A stretch of 64,000 nucleotides of DNA, from assembly GCF_001704415.2 (NCBI RefSeq), contig NC_030812.1, positions 55,992,593 to 56,056,592 on the forward strand, given 5' to 3'. Made by a program: the position numbers and the translations under genes. The notes below the pieces were generated by a model. It did not search any database and was not told the origin of the DNA. It saw only the letters and a list, made by a program, of their open reading frames with translations. Positions 21,540 through 33,324 of the stretch are shown piece by piece. Every line of letters begins with the position of its first letter. Positions within the stretch are counted from its first letter, which is position 1. The DNA comes from Capra hircus (Eukaryota; Chordata; Mammalia; Artiodactyla; Bovidae).

Positions 21540-22365
21540 AATAAATGGAGAGGAAATAGGCAAACTACCTGAAAAGAAATATAGAACAGTACTAGTAAAG
21601 ATTCAAAATCTTGAAGATAGATTGGAGAAGATGAAAGAAACATCTAAAAAGGATCTAGAAGAAATGAAGAATAAACAGTGATGAACAATATAATTACTGA
21701 AAGTAAAAAATACTCTATAAGGAATAAATACCAGGATAACTGAGGTAGAAGAACAGATAAAAGAGTTGGAAGATAGAATGGTGGAAATAAATGCTGAAGA
21801 ACCAAATAAAGAAAAAAGAATGAATAGAATCGAGGACAGTCTCAGAGACCTCTGGGACAATATTAAATGCACCAACATTCTAACTATAGGGGTCCCAGAA
21901 AAAGAAGAGGAAGAGAAAGGATCTGAGAAAATACTTAGAGGGATTATAATAAAAAACTTCCCTAACATGGAAAAGGAAATAATCAGTTAAGTCCAGGAAG
22001 CACAAAGTTCCATGCAGGGTAAACCCACGGAGAAACATGCCAAGACACATATTAATCAAGCTAACAAAAATTAAGCACAAAGAAAAATATTAAAAGCAGC
22101 AAGGGAAAAAAGACAAATAACATAAAAGGGAACCTCCATAAGGTTAACAGCTGATCTTTTAGCAGAAACTCTGTAAGCTAGAAGGGAGTGGCAGGATATA
22201 TTCAAATTAATGCAAGGGAAAAACCTACAACTAATATTACTCTACCCAGCAAGGATCACATTCAGATTTGATGGAGAACTCAAAAGCTTTACAGACAAGC
22301 AAAAGTTAAGAGAACTCAGCATCACCAAACCAGCTTTACAACAAATGCTAAAGGAAGTTATCTAG
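21540..22365 (+). pseudogene. L1 ORF1 remnant (coiled coil + RRM)
   Basis: L1 ORF1p is an RNA-binding trimeric chaperone. The best frame, 21766-21990, contains MNRIEDSLRDLWDNIK and a GVPEKEEE stretch followed by IIIKNFPNMEKE: the end of the coiled coil and the start of the RRM. Before it are more heptad-like codons interrupted by stops (21660-21720); after it the C-terminal domain can be followed in broken frames to about 22365 (AGGATCACATTCAGATTTG, ACAAATGCTAAAGGAA). Dead. Confidence 0.8.
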
Positions 22366-22560
22366 GTAGGAAAAACAAGAGAAGAAAAAGATCTACAAAA
22401 ACAAATGCAAAAAATTTAAGAAAATATTAATAGGAGCATGTATATCAATAATTACTTTAAGTATAAATGGATTAAATGCTCCAACCGAAAGACACAGATT
22501 GGCTGAATGGATACAAGAATAAGACCTGTATATATACTGTCTACAAGACACCCACTTCAG

Positions 22561-22832
22561 GGGCTTCCCTAGTTGCTCAGTGGTTAAGAATCTACCTTGC
22601 AATGCAGTGGAGGTCGGTTTGATCCCTGGTCAGGGAACTAAAATCCCACATGCCACAGAGCAACTAAGCCCATGTGCTATAACTACTGAGCTCATGTGCT
22701 CCAGAGCCCATGCCCCACAACTAAAGAGTCCGTGTGTTGCAATGAAAGATCCCACATCACACAACAGAGATCTTGCATGCTGCAACTAAGAGCCAACACA
22801 GCCAAATAAATAAGTATTTTAAAAAGAGAGAG
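22561..22832 (+). mobile_element. CHR-type SINE in L1
   Basis: GGGCTTCCCTAGTTGCTCAGTGG ... AGCCAAATAAATAAGTATTTT. TSD ACCCACTTCAG at 22550-22560 and 22833-22843. Confidence 0.93.
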
Positions 22833-22977
22833 ACCCACTTCAGACCTAAGGACACATATAATGAAAGTGAGGGGATGGAAAAAGATATTCCATGCAAATG
22901 GAAATCAAAAGAAAATTGGAGTAGCAATACTCATATCAGACAAAATAGATTTTAAAATAAAGACAATTACAAGAGAC

Positions 22978-23291
22978 TTGAGAGTCCCCTAGACAGCAAG
23001 GAGAACAAATCAGTCAATCTTAAAGAACATCAAACCTGAATATTCACTGGAAGGACTTATACCAAAGCTGAAGCTCCAGTACTTTGGGCACCTGATGCCA
23101 AGAGCAAACTCATTGGAAAAGACCTTAATGCTGGGAAAGAGGAGAATGGGGCAACAGAGGATGAGCTGGTTGGATGCAAACTCAATGGAGATGAGTTTGA
23201 GCAAATTCTGGAAGACAGTGAAGGACAAGGAAGCCTGGTGTGCTGTAGTCCATGGAATCACAAAGAGATACAACTGTGTGACTGAACAACA
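22978..23291 (+). mobile_element. Diverged BovB 3' end in L1
   Basis: BovB C-terminal region and tail (…CAACTGTGTGACTGAACAACAACA), more diverged than the other copies. TSD ACAAGAGAC (22969-22977) / ACAAGAAAC (23292-23300). Confidence 0.88.
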
Positions 23292-23343
23292 ACAAGAAAC
23301 AATGAAGGACACTACATAATGATCAAGGGGTCAATCTAAGAAT

Positions 23344-23560
23344 GTGTGTGTGCTTAACTGCTCAGTCATATCTAACTCTTTGCAACCCCATGGATTGCAG
23401 CCCACCAGGATTCTCTGTCCCTGGGGATTCTCCAGGCAAGAATACTGGAGTGGGTTGCCATAACCTCCTCCAAGGGATCTTCCCAACCCAGGGATCAAAC
23501 CCAGGTCTCCCATACTGCAGGCAATTCTTTACCAACTGACCCACCAGGGAAGCCCCAGTT
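23344..23560 (-). mobile_element. Bov-tA SINE in L1
   Basis: Antisense Bov-tA, opening with (GT)n and ending in ACCAGGGAAGCCCC. TSD TAAGAAT at 23337-23343 and 23561-23567. Confidence 0.9.
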
Positions 23561-24569
23561 TAAGAATAAGATGTAACAATTATAAATATTTATGCACCCA
23601 ACACAAAAGTACCCCAATATATAAGACAAATGCTAGCATATATAAAAGGATAAATCAACAGTAGCACAATAGTGTGGAACTTTACCCACCCCACTTACAC
23701 CAATGGACAGATTATCCAAATAGAAAATTAATAAGGAAATACAAGCTTTAAATCACCCATTAGACCAGAGTGACCTAATTGATATTTATAGGACATTCCA
23801 TTGAAAAGCAGCAGAATACACTTTTTTTTTTCAAGTGCACATGGAACATTCTCAAGGATAGATCACATCTTGGGTCACAAATCAAGCCTCAGTAAATTTA
23901 AGAAAATTTAAATCACATTAAGCATCTTTTCTGATCTCATCACTATGAGATTAGATATCAGTTACAGTGGAAAAACTGTAAAAAACTCAAACACATGGAG
24001 ACTAAATAATATACTTCTAAGTAACCAAGTGATCACTGAAGAAATCAAAGAGAAAATAAGAGAAAAAAAAACATAGAAACAAATGACAATGAAAACATGA
24101 TAGTCAAAAACCCGTGGGATGCAGCAAAATTAGTTCAAAGAGGGAAGTTCACCGCAATAAATACTACATCAAGAAACAAGAAAAACATCAAATAAACAAC
24201 CTACTTTACACCAAAAACAACTAGAAAAATAAGAATAAAAATCACAAAATTAGTAAATAATAAATCATAAAGATCAGAGCAGAAATATATGAAAAAGAAA
24301 TGAAGAAAACAATAGCAAAGATCAATAAAACTAAAATCTGGTTCTTTGAAAAGATAAAATTGATAAACCATTAACCAGACTCATCCAAAAAAAGGGGATG
24401 GGAGAAGACTCAAATCAATAAACAGACATTAAAAAGGAGAAGTTACAACAGACACCACAGAAATACAAAAGATCATAAGAGACTACTACAAGAAATTGTA
24501 TGTCAATAAAATAGACAACCAGGAAGAAATGGACAAATTCTTAGAAAATTTCACCAGTCCAATACTGAA

Positions 24570-24753
24570 GACTGTCTGCAATGTGGGAGACCCAGGTTCT
24601 AAACCTGAATCAGGAAGATCCCCTGGAGAAGTAAATGGCAACACACTCCAGTATTCTTGCCTGGCAAACCCCATGGACAGAGGATCCTGGCAGGCTATAG
24701 TCCATGTGGTCACAAGAGTTGAACATGACTTAGCTACTAAACCACCACCACCA
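24570..24753 (+). mobile_element. Bov-tA SINE, partial, in L1
   Basis: GACTGTCTGCAATGTGGGAGACCCAGG to a (ACC)n tail. TSD CCAATACTGAA (24559-24569) / CCAAGACTGAA (24754-24764). Confidence 0.9.
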
Positions 24754-25539
24754 CCAAGACTGAACCAGGAAGAAGTCAAAAATATGAACAGACCAATCAC
24801 AAACACTGAAATCAAAACTGATCAAAAATCTTCCAACAAACAAAAGCCCAGAGCCAGATGGTTTCATGGGTGAATTCTATCAAATGTTTAGAGAGGAATT
24901 AATACCTATTCTTCTCAAACTCTTCCAAAAAATTGCAGAGGGAGGAACACTTCCAAACTCATTCTACAAGGTCACTATTACCCTGACACCAAAATCAGAC
25001 AAATATATTACCAAAAAAAGACCATTTCAGGCCAATATCACTGATGAACATAGATGTAAACATCCTCAACAAAACACTACAACAGAATTCAACAACACAC
25101 CAAAAGAATCATACACCATGATCAAGTGGGGTTTATCCCAAGCAAAAATTCTTCAATATATGCAAATCAATCAATGTGACACACCATATTAACACATTGA
25201 AAAATAAAAAGCATATAATCTCGATAGATGAAAAAAATTTTTTGACAAAATTCAACACTCATTCATGATTTTAAAAAACCTCTCCAGAAAGTGGGCATAG
25301 AAAGAACTTAACTCAACAAAATAAAGACCATACACAACAAGCTGACACCAAACATTCTTCTCATCAATGAAAAACTGAAAGCATTTCCTCTAACAAGACA
25401 AGGGTGCCCACTCTTGTCACTCATCAAAACATAGTTTTGGAAGTCCTAGTCACAACAATCAGAAAAGAAAAAGTAATAAAATAATCTGGACTGGAAAAGA
25501 AGTAAAACTGTCACTGTTTGCAGATAACATGATACATAC

Positions 25540-25764
25540 CTGTGTGTGTGCGTGCTCAGTCACTCAGTCATGTCTGACTCTATGCAATCCCCTGGTCTGT
25601 AGCCCAGCAGGCTTCTCTGTCCATGGGCTGTTCCAGGCAAGAATACTAGAGTGGGTTGCCATTCCATTCTCTAGGGGATCTTCCTGACCCAGGGATTGAA
25701 CCTGTGTCTCCTGCCACTCCTGCATTGGCAGGTGGAGTCTTTACCCCAAGCCACCTGGGATGCC
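25540..25764 (-). mobile_element. Bov-tA SINE next to the mutated L1 YADD box
   Basis: Antisense Bov-tA from (GT)n to CCACCTGGGATGCC. It interrupts the L1 RT just downstream of the ADN triplet. The flanks GATACATAC / TATACTATAC give only an imperfect TSD. Confidence 0.88.
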
Positions 25765-26558
25765 TATACTATACATGGAAAATACTAAAGATTTAGGATT
25801 TAGCCACCAGAAGATTACTAGTATTAATCAATGAATTTACTAAAATTGCAGGGTAAAAAATTACTACACAGAAACCCCTAGCATTCCCATACGCTAACAA
25901 CCAAAAATCAGAAAGAGAAATGAAGGAATCAAGCCTATTCACCATTGCAAGAAAAAGAGTAAGTACCTAGGAATAAGCCTACTTAAGAATATAAAAGACC
26001 TGTGTACAGAAAACTATAAGACACTGATGAAAGAAATCAAAGATGGCACAAACAGATGGAGAAGTAGGCTATATTCTTGGACTGGAAGAATAAATATTGT
26101 GAAAATGACTATACTACCCTAAGTAATCTACAGATTCAATGCAATCCCTATCAAATTACCAATAGCATTTTTCACAGAACTAGAACAAAAATTTTTACAG
26201 TTTTTTTAGAAACACAAAAGACCCAGAATAGCCAAAGCAATCTTGAAAAAGAAAAACAGCTGGAGGAATCAGCCTCCTTGACTTCAGACTATATTACAAA
26301 GCTACAATCATCAAGACAGTATGGTACTGGTACAAAAGAAGAAATATAGATCAAAGGAACAAGATAGAAAACCCAGAGCTAAGCCCATACACTTGTGGGC
26401 ACCTTGTGTTTGGCAAATAAGTCAAGAATATACAATGGAGAGAAGGTAGCCTCTTCAGTAAGTGTTGCTGGGAAAACTGGACATCTATGTGTAAAAGAAT
26501 GAAATTATAACACTTCCTGACACTATACAGAAAAATAAACTGAGAATGGGACCTAAAC

Positions 26559-27592
26559 TTTGATCCATTTTGAGTTACCTTTTGCATACAGTATAAATTG
26601 GGATTCAGTTTCATTCTCTTGCATGTGGATATCCAATTCTTCCCACACCATTTCTTGAAAAGGCTGTTCATTTCCTATTAAATTGTCTTGACATCCTTTT
26701 TGAAAATCAATTAACTATAACTCTAATTCTATTTCCTTGATCTATTTATCTATCATTATGCTGATACCACACTGCAGCTTTGCATCAAGTTTTGAGATCA
26801 GGAAGTAAGAATCCTCCAGCTTTGTTCTTCCTTTTCAAAATTGTATTTGATATTCAGAGTCCTTTGACTTTCCATATGAATGTTTGGATAAGTTTGTCGG
26901 TTTGTGCAAAGAAAACAGCTTGGAATTTAAGGGGGAATGAATTGAAATTATAGGTGAATTTGGGGGTTATTACTAGGAGATCCAACCAGTCCATCCTAAA
27001 GGAAATCAATCCTGAATGATCATTGGAAGGACTGATATTGAAGCTGAAATTCCAATACTTTGGCCACCTGATGCGAAGAGCTGACTCGTTTGAAAAGATG
27101 CTGATGCTGGGAAAGATTGAAGGCGAGAGGAGAAGGGGATGATAGAGGATAAGATGGTTGGATGGCATCACCAACTCAATGGACATGAGTTTGGTAAACT
27201 CCGGGAGTTGATGATGGACAGGGAGGCCTGGCGTGCTGCAGTCCATGGGATCGCAAAGAGCTGGACACGACTGAGAGACTGAACTGAACTATCTTGAGAA
27301 TTTTAAGTCTTCCCATTCATAAACATGTAATGTCTTTACATTTATTTAGATCGTCTTTAATTTCTTTCTACAATGTTTTGTAGTTTTTAGTGTGTAAGTT
27401 TTACACTTGTTTGATTAGACTTATTCCTAAGTATTTTATTCTGTTTGATACTATTGTCAATTGAGTTATTTTCTTAAATCAATTTTGTATTGTTCATTTC
27501 TAGTGTGAAGAAATACAATTGATTTTTGTATATTGATCTTGCATTCTGTAATCTTGTTGAACTTATTTATTAACTCTAATAGCTTACTTTCC
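26559..27592 (-). mobile_element. L1 ORF2 fragment facing the preceding L1
   Basis: Antisense L1 ORF2 (GATCCATTTTGAGTTACC, CTTGCATGTGGATATCCAA, CACACCATTTCTTGAAAAGG ... TTGTAGTTTTTAGTGTG). It starts at the same ORF2 position where the plus-strand L1 stops, with a spacer of about 15 bp. Split by a BovB at 26972-27290. Confidence 0.85.
26972..27290 (+). mobile_element. BovB 3' end in L1
   Basis: BovB C-terminal region and tail, GAGATCCAACCAGTCC to GACTGAACTGAACT. It splits L1 sequence TATTACTA|TCTTGAG, so the TSD is at most about 4 bp (ACTA). Confidence 0.88.
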
Positions 27593-28300
27593 TTTTTTAA
27601 TTGAAGTATAGGTGATTTATGTTAGTTTCAGGTGCCCAGAAAAGTGATTCAGTCTTTTACAGATTATATTCTGTTATCTTCTCTTCCTTTGGGAGACTAA
27701 GAGGGAGAGGAAGCTGTCTGAATGGTTTCATTTATAATTGAACTCTAGGGTTTCCCTGGTGGCTCATCTGGTAAAGAATCTGCCTGCAATGTGGGAGACC
27801 TGGGTTCAATCCCTGGGTTGGGAAGGTCTCCTGGAGAAGGGAAAGGCTACCCACTCCTGTATTCTGGCCTGGAGAATTCCATGGACTCTATAGTCCATGG
27901 GGTTGCAAAGAATCAGACACGACTGAGCAACAACTTTCACTTTCATAGGTGATTACAAGATTTTGGATAATAAGTAATAAAAACAAACAAATCTTTGCTC
28001 CTATCTATTTTACAAATAGTACTCAGTATCTGTTAATCCCGTATTCCTGATTTGTCCTTCCGCTCGCTCTTTCTGCTTTGGTAATCATAAGTTTGTTTTT
28101 TCTGTCTGAGAGTCTGTTTCTATTCTGTATAAGCAATCATTTGTATTATTTTTAAGATTCTACATATAAGTATTATCATATAGTATTTATCTTTCTCTGA
28201 CTTATTTCACTAAGCATTATATTCTCTGAGTCCATATTGCTGCAAGTGGCAATATTTCATTCTTTTATGACTGAGTAATATTCTGTTGCATGTATATACT
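27593..28300 (-). mobile_element. L1 3' UTR, antisense, with two Bov-tA insertions
   Basis: Starts with a T-rich 3' end and TTGAAGTATAGGTGATTTATG. The middle of the UTR follows the first SINE (27990-28290: GTTAATCCCGTATTCCTGA ... GACTGAGTAATATTCTGTTGC). Confidence 0.78.
27748..27944 (+). mobile_element. Bov-tA SINE
   Basis: GGGTTTCCCTGGTGGCTCATCTGG ... GACACGACTGAGCAACAACTTTCACTTTCA. No clear TSD. Confidence 0.88.
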
Positions 28301-28512
28301 ATGGGCTTCTCAGGTAGCGCTAGTGGTAAAGAGCCCACCTGCCAAGGCAGGAGACTAAGAGATATGGGTTCAATCCCTGTGTTGGGAAGATCCCCTGGAG
28401 GAGGTCATGGCAACCCACTCCAGTATTCTTGCTTGAAGAATACCATGAACAGAGGAACCTGAAAGGCTGGAGTCCACAGCATCTCAGAGTCAGACATTAT
28501 TGAAGTTACTTA
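28300..28512 (+). mobile_element. Bov-tA SINE
   Basis: GGGCTTCTCAGGTAGCGCTAGTGG ... TTGAAGTTACTTA. Imperfect TSD GCATGTATATAC (28288-28299) / GCATGTACACATAC (28513-28526). Confidence 0.88.
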
Positions 28513-28529
28513 GCATGTACACATACCTC

Positions 28530-30050
28530 AATAAAGCTGGGGGAGAAAAAGCTAGTGAGATATAAATGACAGAATGAAATGAACATTCATTGAAGACCTA
28601 CTACATGCCGCTGTAGTGAAATCTGTCTACATTCATGCACACATACATACACACATACACAGTCTCATTAATCTTCATGTGGTTCCTGTCTCTTAGAGGC
28701 CCTACATTTTCCATTAAACCTGATCTCTCACCAGGGTTCCCCAGCATGAATGTTCTCTTTAGGGAAGGTACCCTCTGCCCCAGCTCACACCTGCAGAGGT
28801 CTACTCAAACGCTTTGACTCGTGTTATCCAATTTAACAGATACCTATTGAACTGCTGCCAAGTACAATGACACAGACATGTGGAAGATTGGGTCCCTTGC
28901 CTAAAAGAGCCATCAGTCTCATTTGAGAAACCAAGTAGATGCTAAAGAACTAGCTACTTAAGGATGAAAACTTATCTACAACTTAGAACATATAATTGTC
29001 CAAACCAATTCATTTTTGAGAATGTGAAAGGGCTATTAATAATTGTGCTGGGGTAATAGGAATAAAGTGGGCAAGAAGTAGAAATAAAGTGGGTATATGA
29101 GTCCCATAAAGAGAACAGGTCTGCATTACTGAAGAACACTTTGTTTGCTGAAGAGTAAGAGGGACATGGATTTGCCACATGGGACAGGAAGTGGGACCAA
29201 GCCAAATCAGTCTGCATGGTGGAGAAGTTGATATTTTCAGGGGAAAACTCAGAGCAATGGGATAAAGTCAAGAGGCTGGGTGCAGCTAAAAGAGCTTCAG
29301 GGAAAGAAGCCCCTGTAATGAAGGTAGCAGAGAATAGGTTTGAGGAAATCAAATCAAAGTCAATTATGCATTTTAAATTGCTTATTTTGAGGCATATAAC
29401 TACCTTCTGGCTTCTCTCCCACAAAAATCCTCAGTGAAAGCTACATTTCTCACCGCTACTCTTTTGTAGGTAGACTCCGGGGAAAATTTGGAGAGATTCT
29501 GAGTTCTGCTTTGCGGTTTAAGTGGAGCAAAAACACAGACACTACCAGAGCTAGAGGACAGAGAACCACCACATCTGGTTAATCAACAAAAGCAACTCTT
29601 TTGTGTATATATCCTATACTGATAAACTTTAGTGGCTTTTTGCATTTTCATTCATCTTTAAACAAGTTTCATTCCTTGTACAGTTCCAAAGTGTATGATA
29701 TAGACTATGGGTACAACAGGGAACAATCTAGGAATGAAGGAGTTTGGGTCAGAAAAGGCTTCTGAGAGGCTTAAGAAAGAAAAAGAAGGGAAGATGATCC
29801 AAGAGGGATAGCATGAGCACAGATGGTAATAAAAAATACCAGCTGGGTATTAACAGGGAGAGTGAGGAGGCCAGTCTCTTTGGAAAAAAATGTTATACTG
29901 AGGAGCAGGAACAATGCCAGGGAAGCTGAATAAAGGTTTCAGTATCTTTAGTCAGCAGAGTTAGAGAAGGGAAAAAGCACCAGCTGCAGCCTATTCACAA
30001 AAAGCCACAGTGCTGCCTTTCATCTTGATCTATACGCTTTCAGTCATTTG
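28530..30050. other. Single-copy stretch, no gene recognised
   Basis: No exon, ORF with domains, or clear young repeat. Short MIR-like words (ATTGAAGACCTACTACATGCC near 28593) hint at decayed old SINEs. The frames 29424-28972 (minus) and 29216-29437 (plus) overlap and look like chance. Confidence 0.5.
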
Positions 30051-30055
30051 ACCTA

Positions 30056-30348
30056 TTTTTTTTTTTTTTTGGCTGCACTGGGTCTTTGTTGCTGCATGTG
30101 GGCTTTCTCTAGCCGTGGCGAGTGGGGACTACTCTTAGCTGTGGTGTGTGGGCTTCTCATTTGTGGTGGCTTCTCTTTTTGCAGTGTGTGGGTCCTTCAT
30201 CTGAAGCACATGAGCTTCAGATGTTGTGGCTGGCGTTCAGACTGAGTTACCCCATGGCACGTAGGAATCTTCCCGGAAGAGGGATCAAACCCATGTCCCC
30301 TGCATTGGCAGGTAGATTCTTAGGCACTGGACCACCATAGAAGTCCCT
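30056..30348 (-). mobile_element. CHR-type SINE
   Basis: Antisense CHR: T run, GGCTGCACTGGGTCTTTGTTGC ... GGGATCAAACCCATGTCCCC ... GGACCACCATAGAAGTCCC. Open frames inside it are not genes. Confidence 0.9.
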
Positions 30349-32085
30349 GGCCTGTGTTTTTAACAAAATATGGAACATATGAAACATAATCTACATGTAA
30401 CTTAACCATATGTCACGAACATCTCCCATTCATTAAGCATCATCCTTCTACCATTCGATTTTTATTGGCCCTTTTTTACTCTTTCATAGATGAAGTATGC
30501 ATGAAGTTTATAAGCAAGAGAACTGAGGCTGTCGCCAAAAAATATTCTGCAAAGAAGGTTGGAGCAGTGGAAGCTAGACGTGGAAGACCCATTCAGAGGC
30601 CAGTGTAATCTTCTAGAGCCTGTGGAAGCTCCTAGAGAGACCGTGAGAAATGCAAAATGTGCTAGCTCTCAAGGGCAGCACAACAAATGCACACAAGAAG
30701 ATGTACGGTGCAAAGCACCACAGGGGTGAAGCCAGAAACTAGCTCTGCAAGAACTCGTAAGAGGATGGGAGGGGGTTTGGCAGGGCCTTTCAAAGGAAGG
30801 GAACAGGGATTGGCACATGGGACAAGGGAGCTCAGCAAGTACAGGCTGTCTTGAAAGAGCATGACATGCACTTAGGCTTCTTCCCTTCTGTCTGTTGTCT
30901 ATTAGTCTTCATGTTCTGTTCTTTAAATGAGAGTAAAAATTTCTCTTCCCTACTCCTCTTTTCATCGGGAGACTCTGTTCTCACTTTCCCTGACCCTCTA
31001 GGGAAAAGACCGGCCTGAAGAACCTCCAGCCACAGGGAGAATGACTCAGCATAACTTTTAACTGATTCCAAATCCTTGAAGATGATCTTTGATGACTTCA
31101 CATTTCACTCACCACTCACTTCATGCTTAATCAGTTGTGGCTTGTAAGGCCTTTCTCTTTAAAACTTAACACACACATATGCATAGTTTCTTTGGCAGCA
31201 AATTTCTGCTTCACAGTCAAGATCTAGCTCATCTATCTGTGACATTCTCTGAGAAAATTTCCCCCAACTTCTCTTCTTTCTTCCCACCCCTCCAAAGTAA
31301 TGGCTTCTTTCTCTGAGCCTGACAGTCCTAGTCCCAGTCACTGTCACAACCACACAATGTGATAGGCACCACACAAGGTGCCTGCTATCGTCTCCACAAT
31401 ATGCTCTCCAAAAGCAGGAATCCTGCCTCCTGGCCTCTGTGGCCCCAGTACCTGGCCTAAAGGAACTCAGTATTGTTAAATGGACACCAACTTGAAAAAA
31501 TAAAAGTGAAAGAAAAGGTTAGGGGACATCAGATATCCTTGGGCATAGACTCAAGAGTCCTCAGCTCTGAGTAACTTTTTTACATAATCACATCAGAAAT
31601 TTTTTATGGCACTATTTTCCATTCAACTGCCTCCATGTCCTACATGTTCCACATAAAACCACCATCTTATTACCACTTCCACCCACACCAAAAACTTGCA
31701 GCTATCTCAATGAACAATTTTTCATATCAGCAAAGCTCTGAAGTGCCTGTCTCTGCTTTCTCATTCAATGAATATTTATTAAGCAACTATTATATTCAGG
31801 GAACAATCTCTCTTGACATCCCCTGCAGCGCCCTTGAGACCCATTGCTTCAGAGAAACAAAGGCGCTATTATAAACATACACCCAGACACTGAATAATGA
31901 TGGATGAGGGTGCATCCAGCTTGCTTTCTGCAACTCATACTTTCAAAGTCATTACATCCTGTACTTCCTGTGTCCCAGCTTTCCTTGTGCCTTTTAAATC
32001 TTTATAACTTGGAATATGAGCATGATACAAGCCACCTAGAAACAACTTTTTAAAGTAAGACTATTAAACTTTAGGGAAACTTTGT
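30349..32085. other. Single-copy stretch, no gene recognised
   Basis: No recognised repeat larger than a short MIR-like word near 31770 (AATGAATATTTATTAAGC). No open frame carries a domain. Possible uncharacterised regulatory or intergenic DNA. Confidence 0.5.
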
Positions 32086-32097
32086 TGTACTTGAAGC

Positions 32098-32300
32098 ATA
32101 TGTGTTCAGTCGTGTCTGACTCTTTTGCAATCCCATGGATTGTAGCCTGCCAGGCTCCTCTGTCCATTGGATTTTCCAGGCAAGAATCCTGCAATGGGTT
32201 CCCATTTCCTCCTCTAGGAGATCTTCCCGACCCAGGGATAGAGCCCGTGTCCCCTGTGTCTCCTGCATTGGCATTTGGTTTCTTCACTGCTACGCTATGT
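32098..32300 (-). mobile_element. Bov-tA SINE
   Basis: Antisense Bov-tA, GTTCAGTCGTGTCTGACTC ... CCCGACCCAGGGATAGAGCC ... TTCTTCACTGC. Confidence 0.88.
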
Positions 32301-32559
32301 TGCACATATATTCTCCTTTCAGGTACTATGGTTAGTGAGAAGTGGCTACAATACATACCCATATGTATTGCACACTGTACAGTGTATCCTCATGAGAGGG
32401 TAACAGGCAGGAAGTCCAGAGTTCTCCAAATGGAGGAAATAGGCTGCAGGTGTCAGACGTTTTTTTATCTCTCTTTTAAGTGGCAGGAGTAAACAAACTA
32501 CTGTTATATTTTTTCCCCTTCTCTATACAAATATAAAAAGAGGTTTCTCTGAAAATTCT

Positions 32560-33168
32560 GTGCCACCTAATGACAGCTGGTTCCACCTGAACTTAACTTT
32601 TCTCAAACCTTGAGCTAAGCAATGCATTTTTCTTATGGAAATATTTCTCTTAAGCTATGTTAACGTACTGTGTATTTACCCTCGACTCTGTCTTCAAGTT
32701 GGTTCTGCCTAAAGGCTCAGAACCGATACGTTATACTGATACATTGTTCTCCTAATCAATGTTAATGAAACTATATATTTGTATGGAAATCTGCCTTTCT
32801 TTAAGATTCATGTCAATCATTTTATGGCCTGGGATGACTCACCTGGTGCCAACATTATCTCAAAATGCATCTTGTGGGTGAGGGGCCTGGTGCCATTCTC
32901 TGAGTTTTGAGACATTTCCTTTCTTTATTAGCAGACTGCTAGAAGATACATAACATCCAGCTAAAGACTAGCTGGTGGGGTACTCTTTCTGTCCCCCTCT
33001 GATGTCTATGTCAGAAGATTTCTCTCTCTCTTTTATACTTTAATAAAACTTTATTACACAAAAGCTCTGAGCAATCAGGCCTTGTCTCTGGCCACGGATT
33101 GAATTCTTCTCCTCCGGAGGCCAAGAATCCCGGCGTCTTTTGTGTTTCAGCAACAACCTTTCACTCAA
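32560..33168 (+). mobile_element. LTR of a ruminant endogenous retrovirus, probably solo
   Basis: It has an LTR-like layout. The U3-like part contains GGGATGACTCACC and a GGTGCC-rich block. A TTTATACTTTAATAAAACTTTATT stretch gives TATA and AATAAA signals (AATAAA at about 33042). The R/U5-like part reads GAGCAATCAGGCCTTGTCTCTGG, CTCCTCCGGAGGCCAAGAATCCC and ends near CAACAACCTTTCA. No gag or primer-binding site follows. I could not find a convincing TSD, so the ends are approximate. Confidence 0.7.
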
Positions 33169-33324
33169 ACCAGCAGAATGGAACTTGTCTGCTGTAACAA
33201 AACTCATCACTCTCTCTCCTAAAACTAAACTACATTGAAATAGAAATTCAGTTTCTAACTCAATAAATAGGTTTACAAAGTTGGGTCTATGTAGAGAACA
33301 GAGCTGGTGTTGAAAGGTTGTTGG

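Larger units (their letters stand above)
19165..26558 (+). mobile_element. Nearly full-length ancient L1, inactivated, with five insertions
   Basis: The 5' end near 19170 has CCAAAATGGCAGAG, the place where L1 5' UTRs carry a YY1-type AANATGGC box. The 5' UTR runs to about 21540 and includes a T-rich block (20385-20960). ORF1 remains lie at about 21540-22365, ORF2 remains at about 22395-26558. Insertions: CHR 22561-22832, BovB 22978-23291, Bov-tA 23344-23560, 24570-24753 and 25540-25764. ORF2 ends before its C-terminus where an opposite-strand L1 begins. Many stops and frameshifts show it is long dead. Confidence 0.85.
22395..26558 (+). pseudogene. L1 ORF2 remnant (endonuclease, reverse transcriptase)
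   Basis: Broken frames of ORF2. The endonuclease side (22430-24060) is cut by three insertions. RT is clearest at 24866-25192 (FYQMFREELIPILLKLF..., the RT0/RT1 region). The catalytic YADD box at about 25513-25530 reads LFADNMI, so the second aspartate is lost, and a Bov-tA is inserted ten bases later. After RT, 25770-26555 gives LQIQCNPYQIT- and SVLLGKLDIYV-type segments with stops. ORF2p normally nicks DNA and reverse transcribes; this copy cannot. Confidence 0.85.

Noticed and set aside
28530..32085. Short ORFs in the single-copy region (for example 150 aa at 28972-29424) as genes or exons
   Set aside because: No domain, no homologue I recognise, no splice-site pattern, and overlapping frames on both strands.
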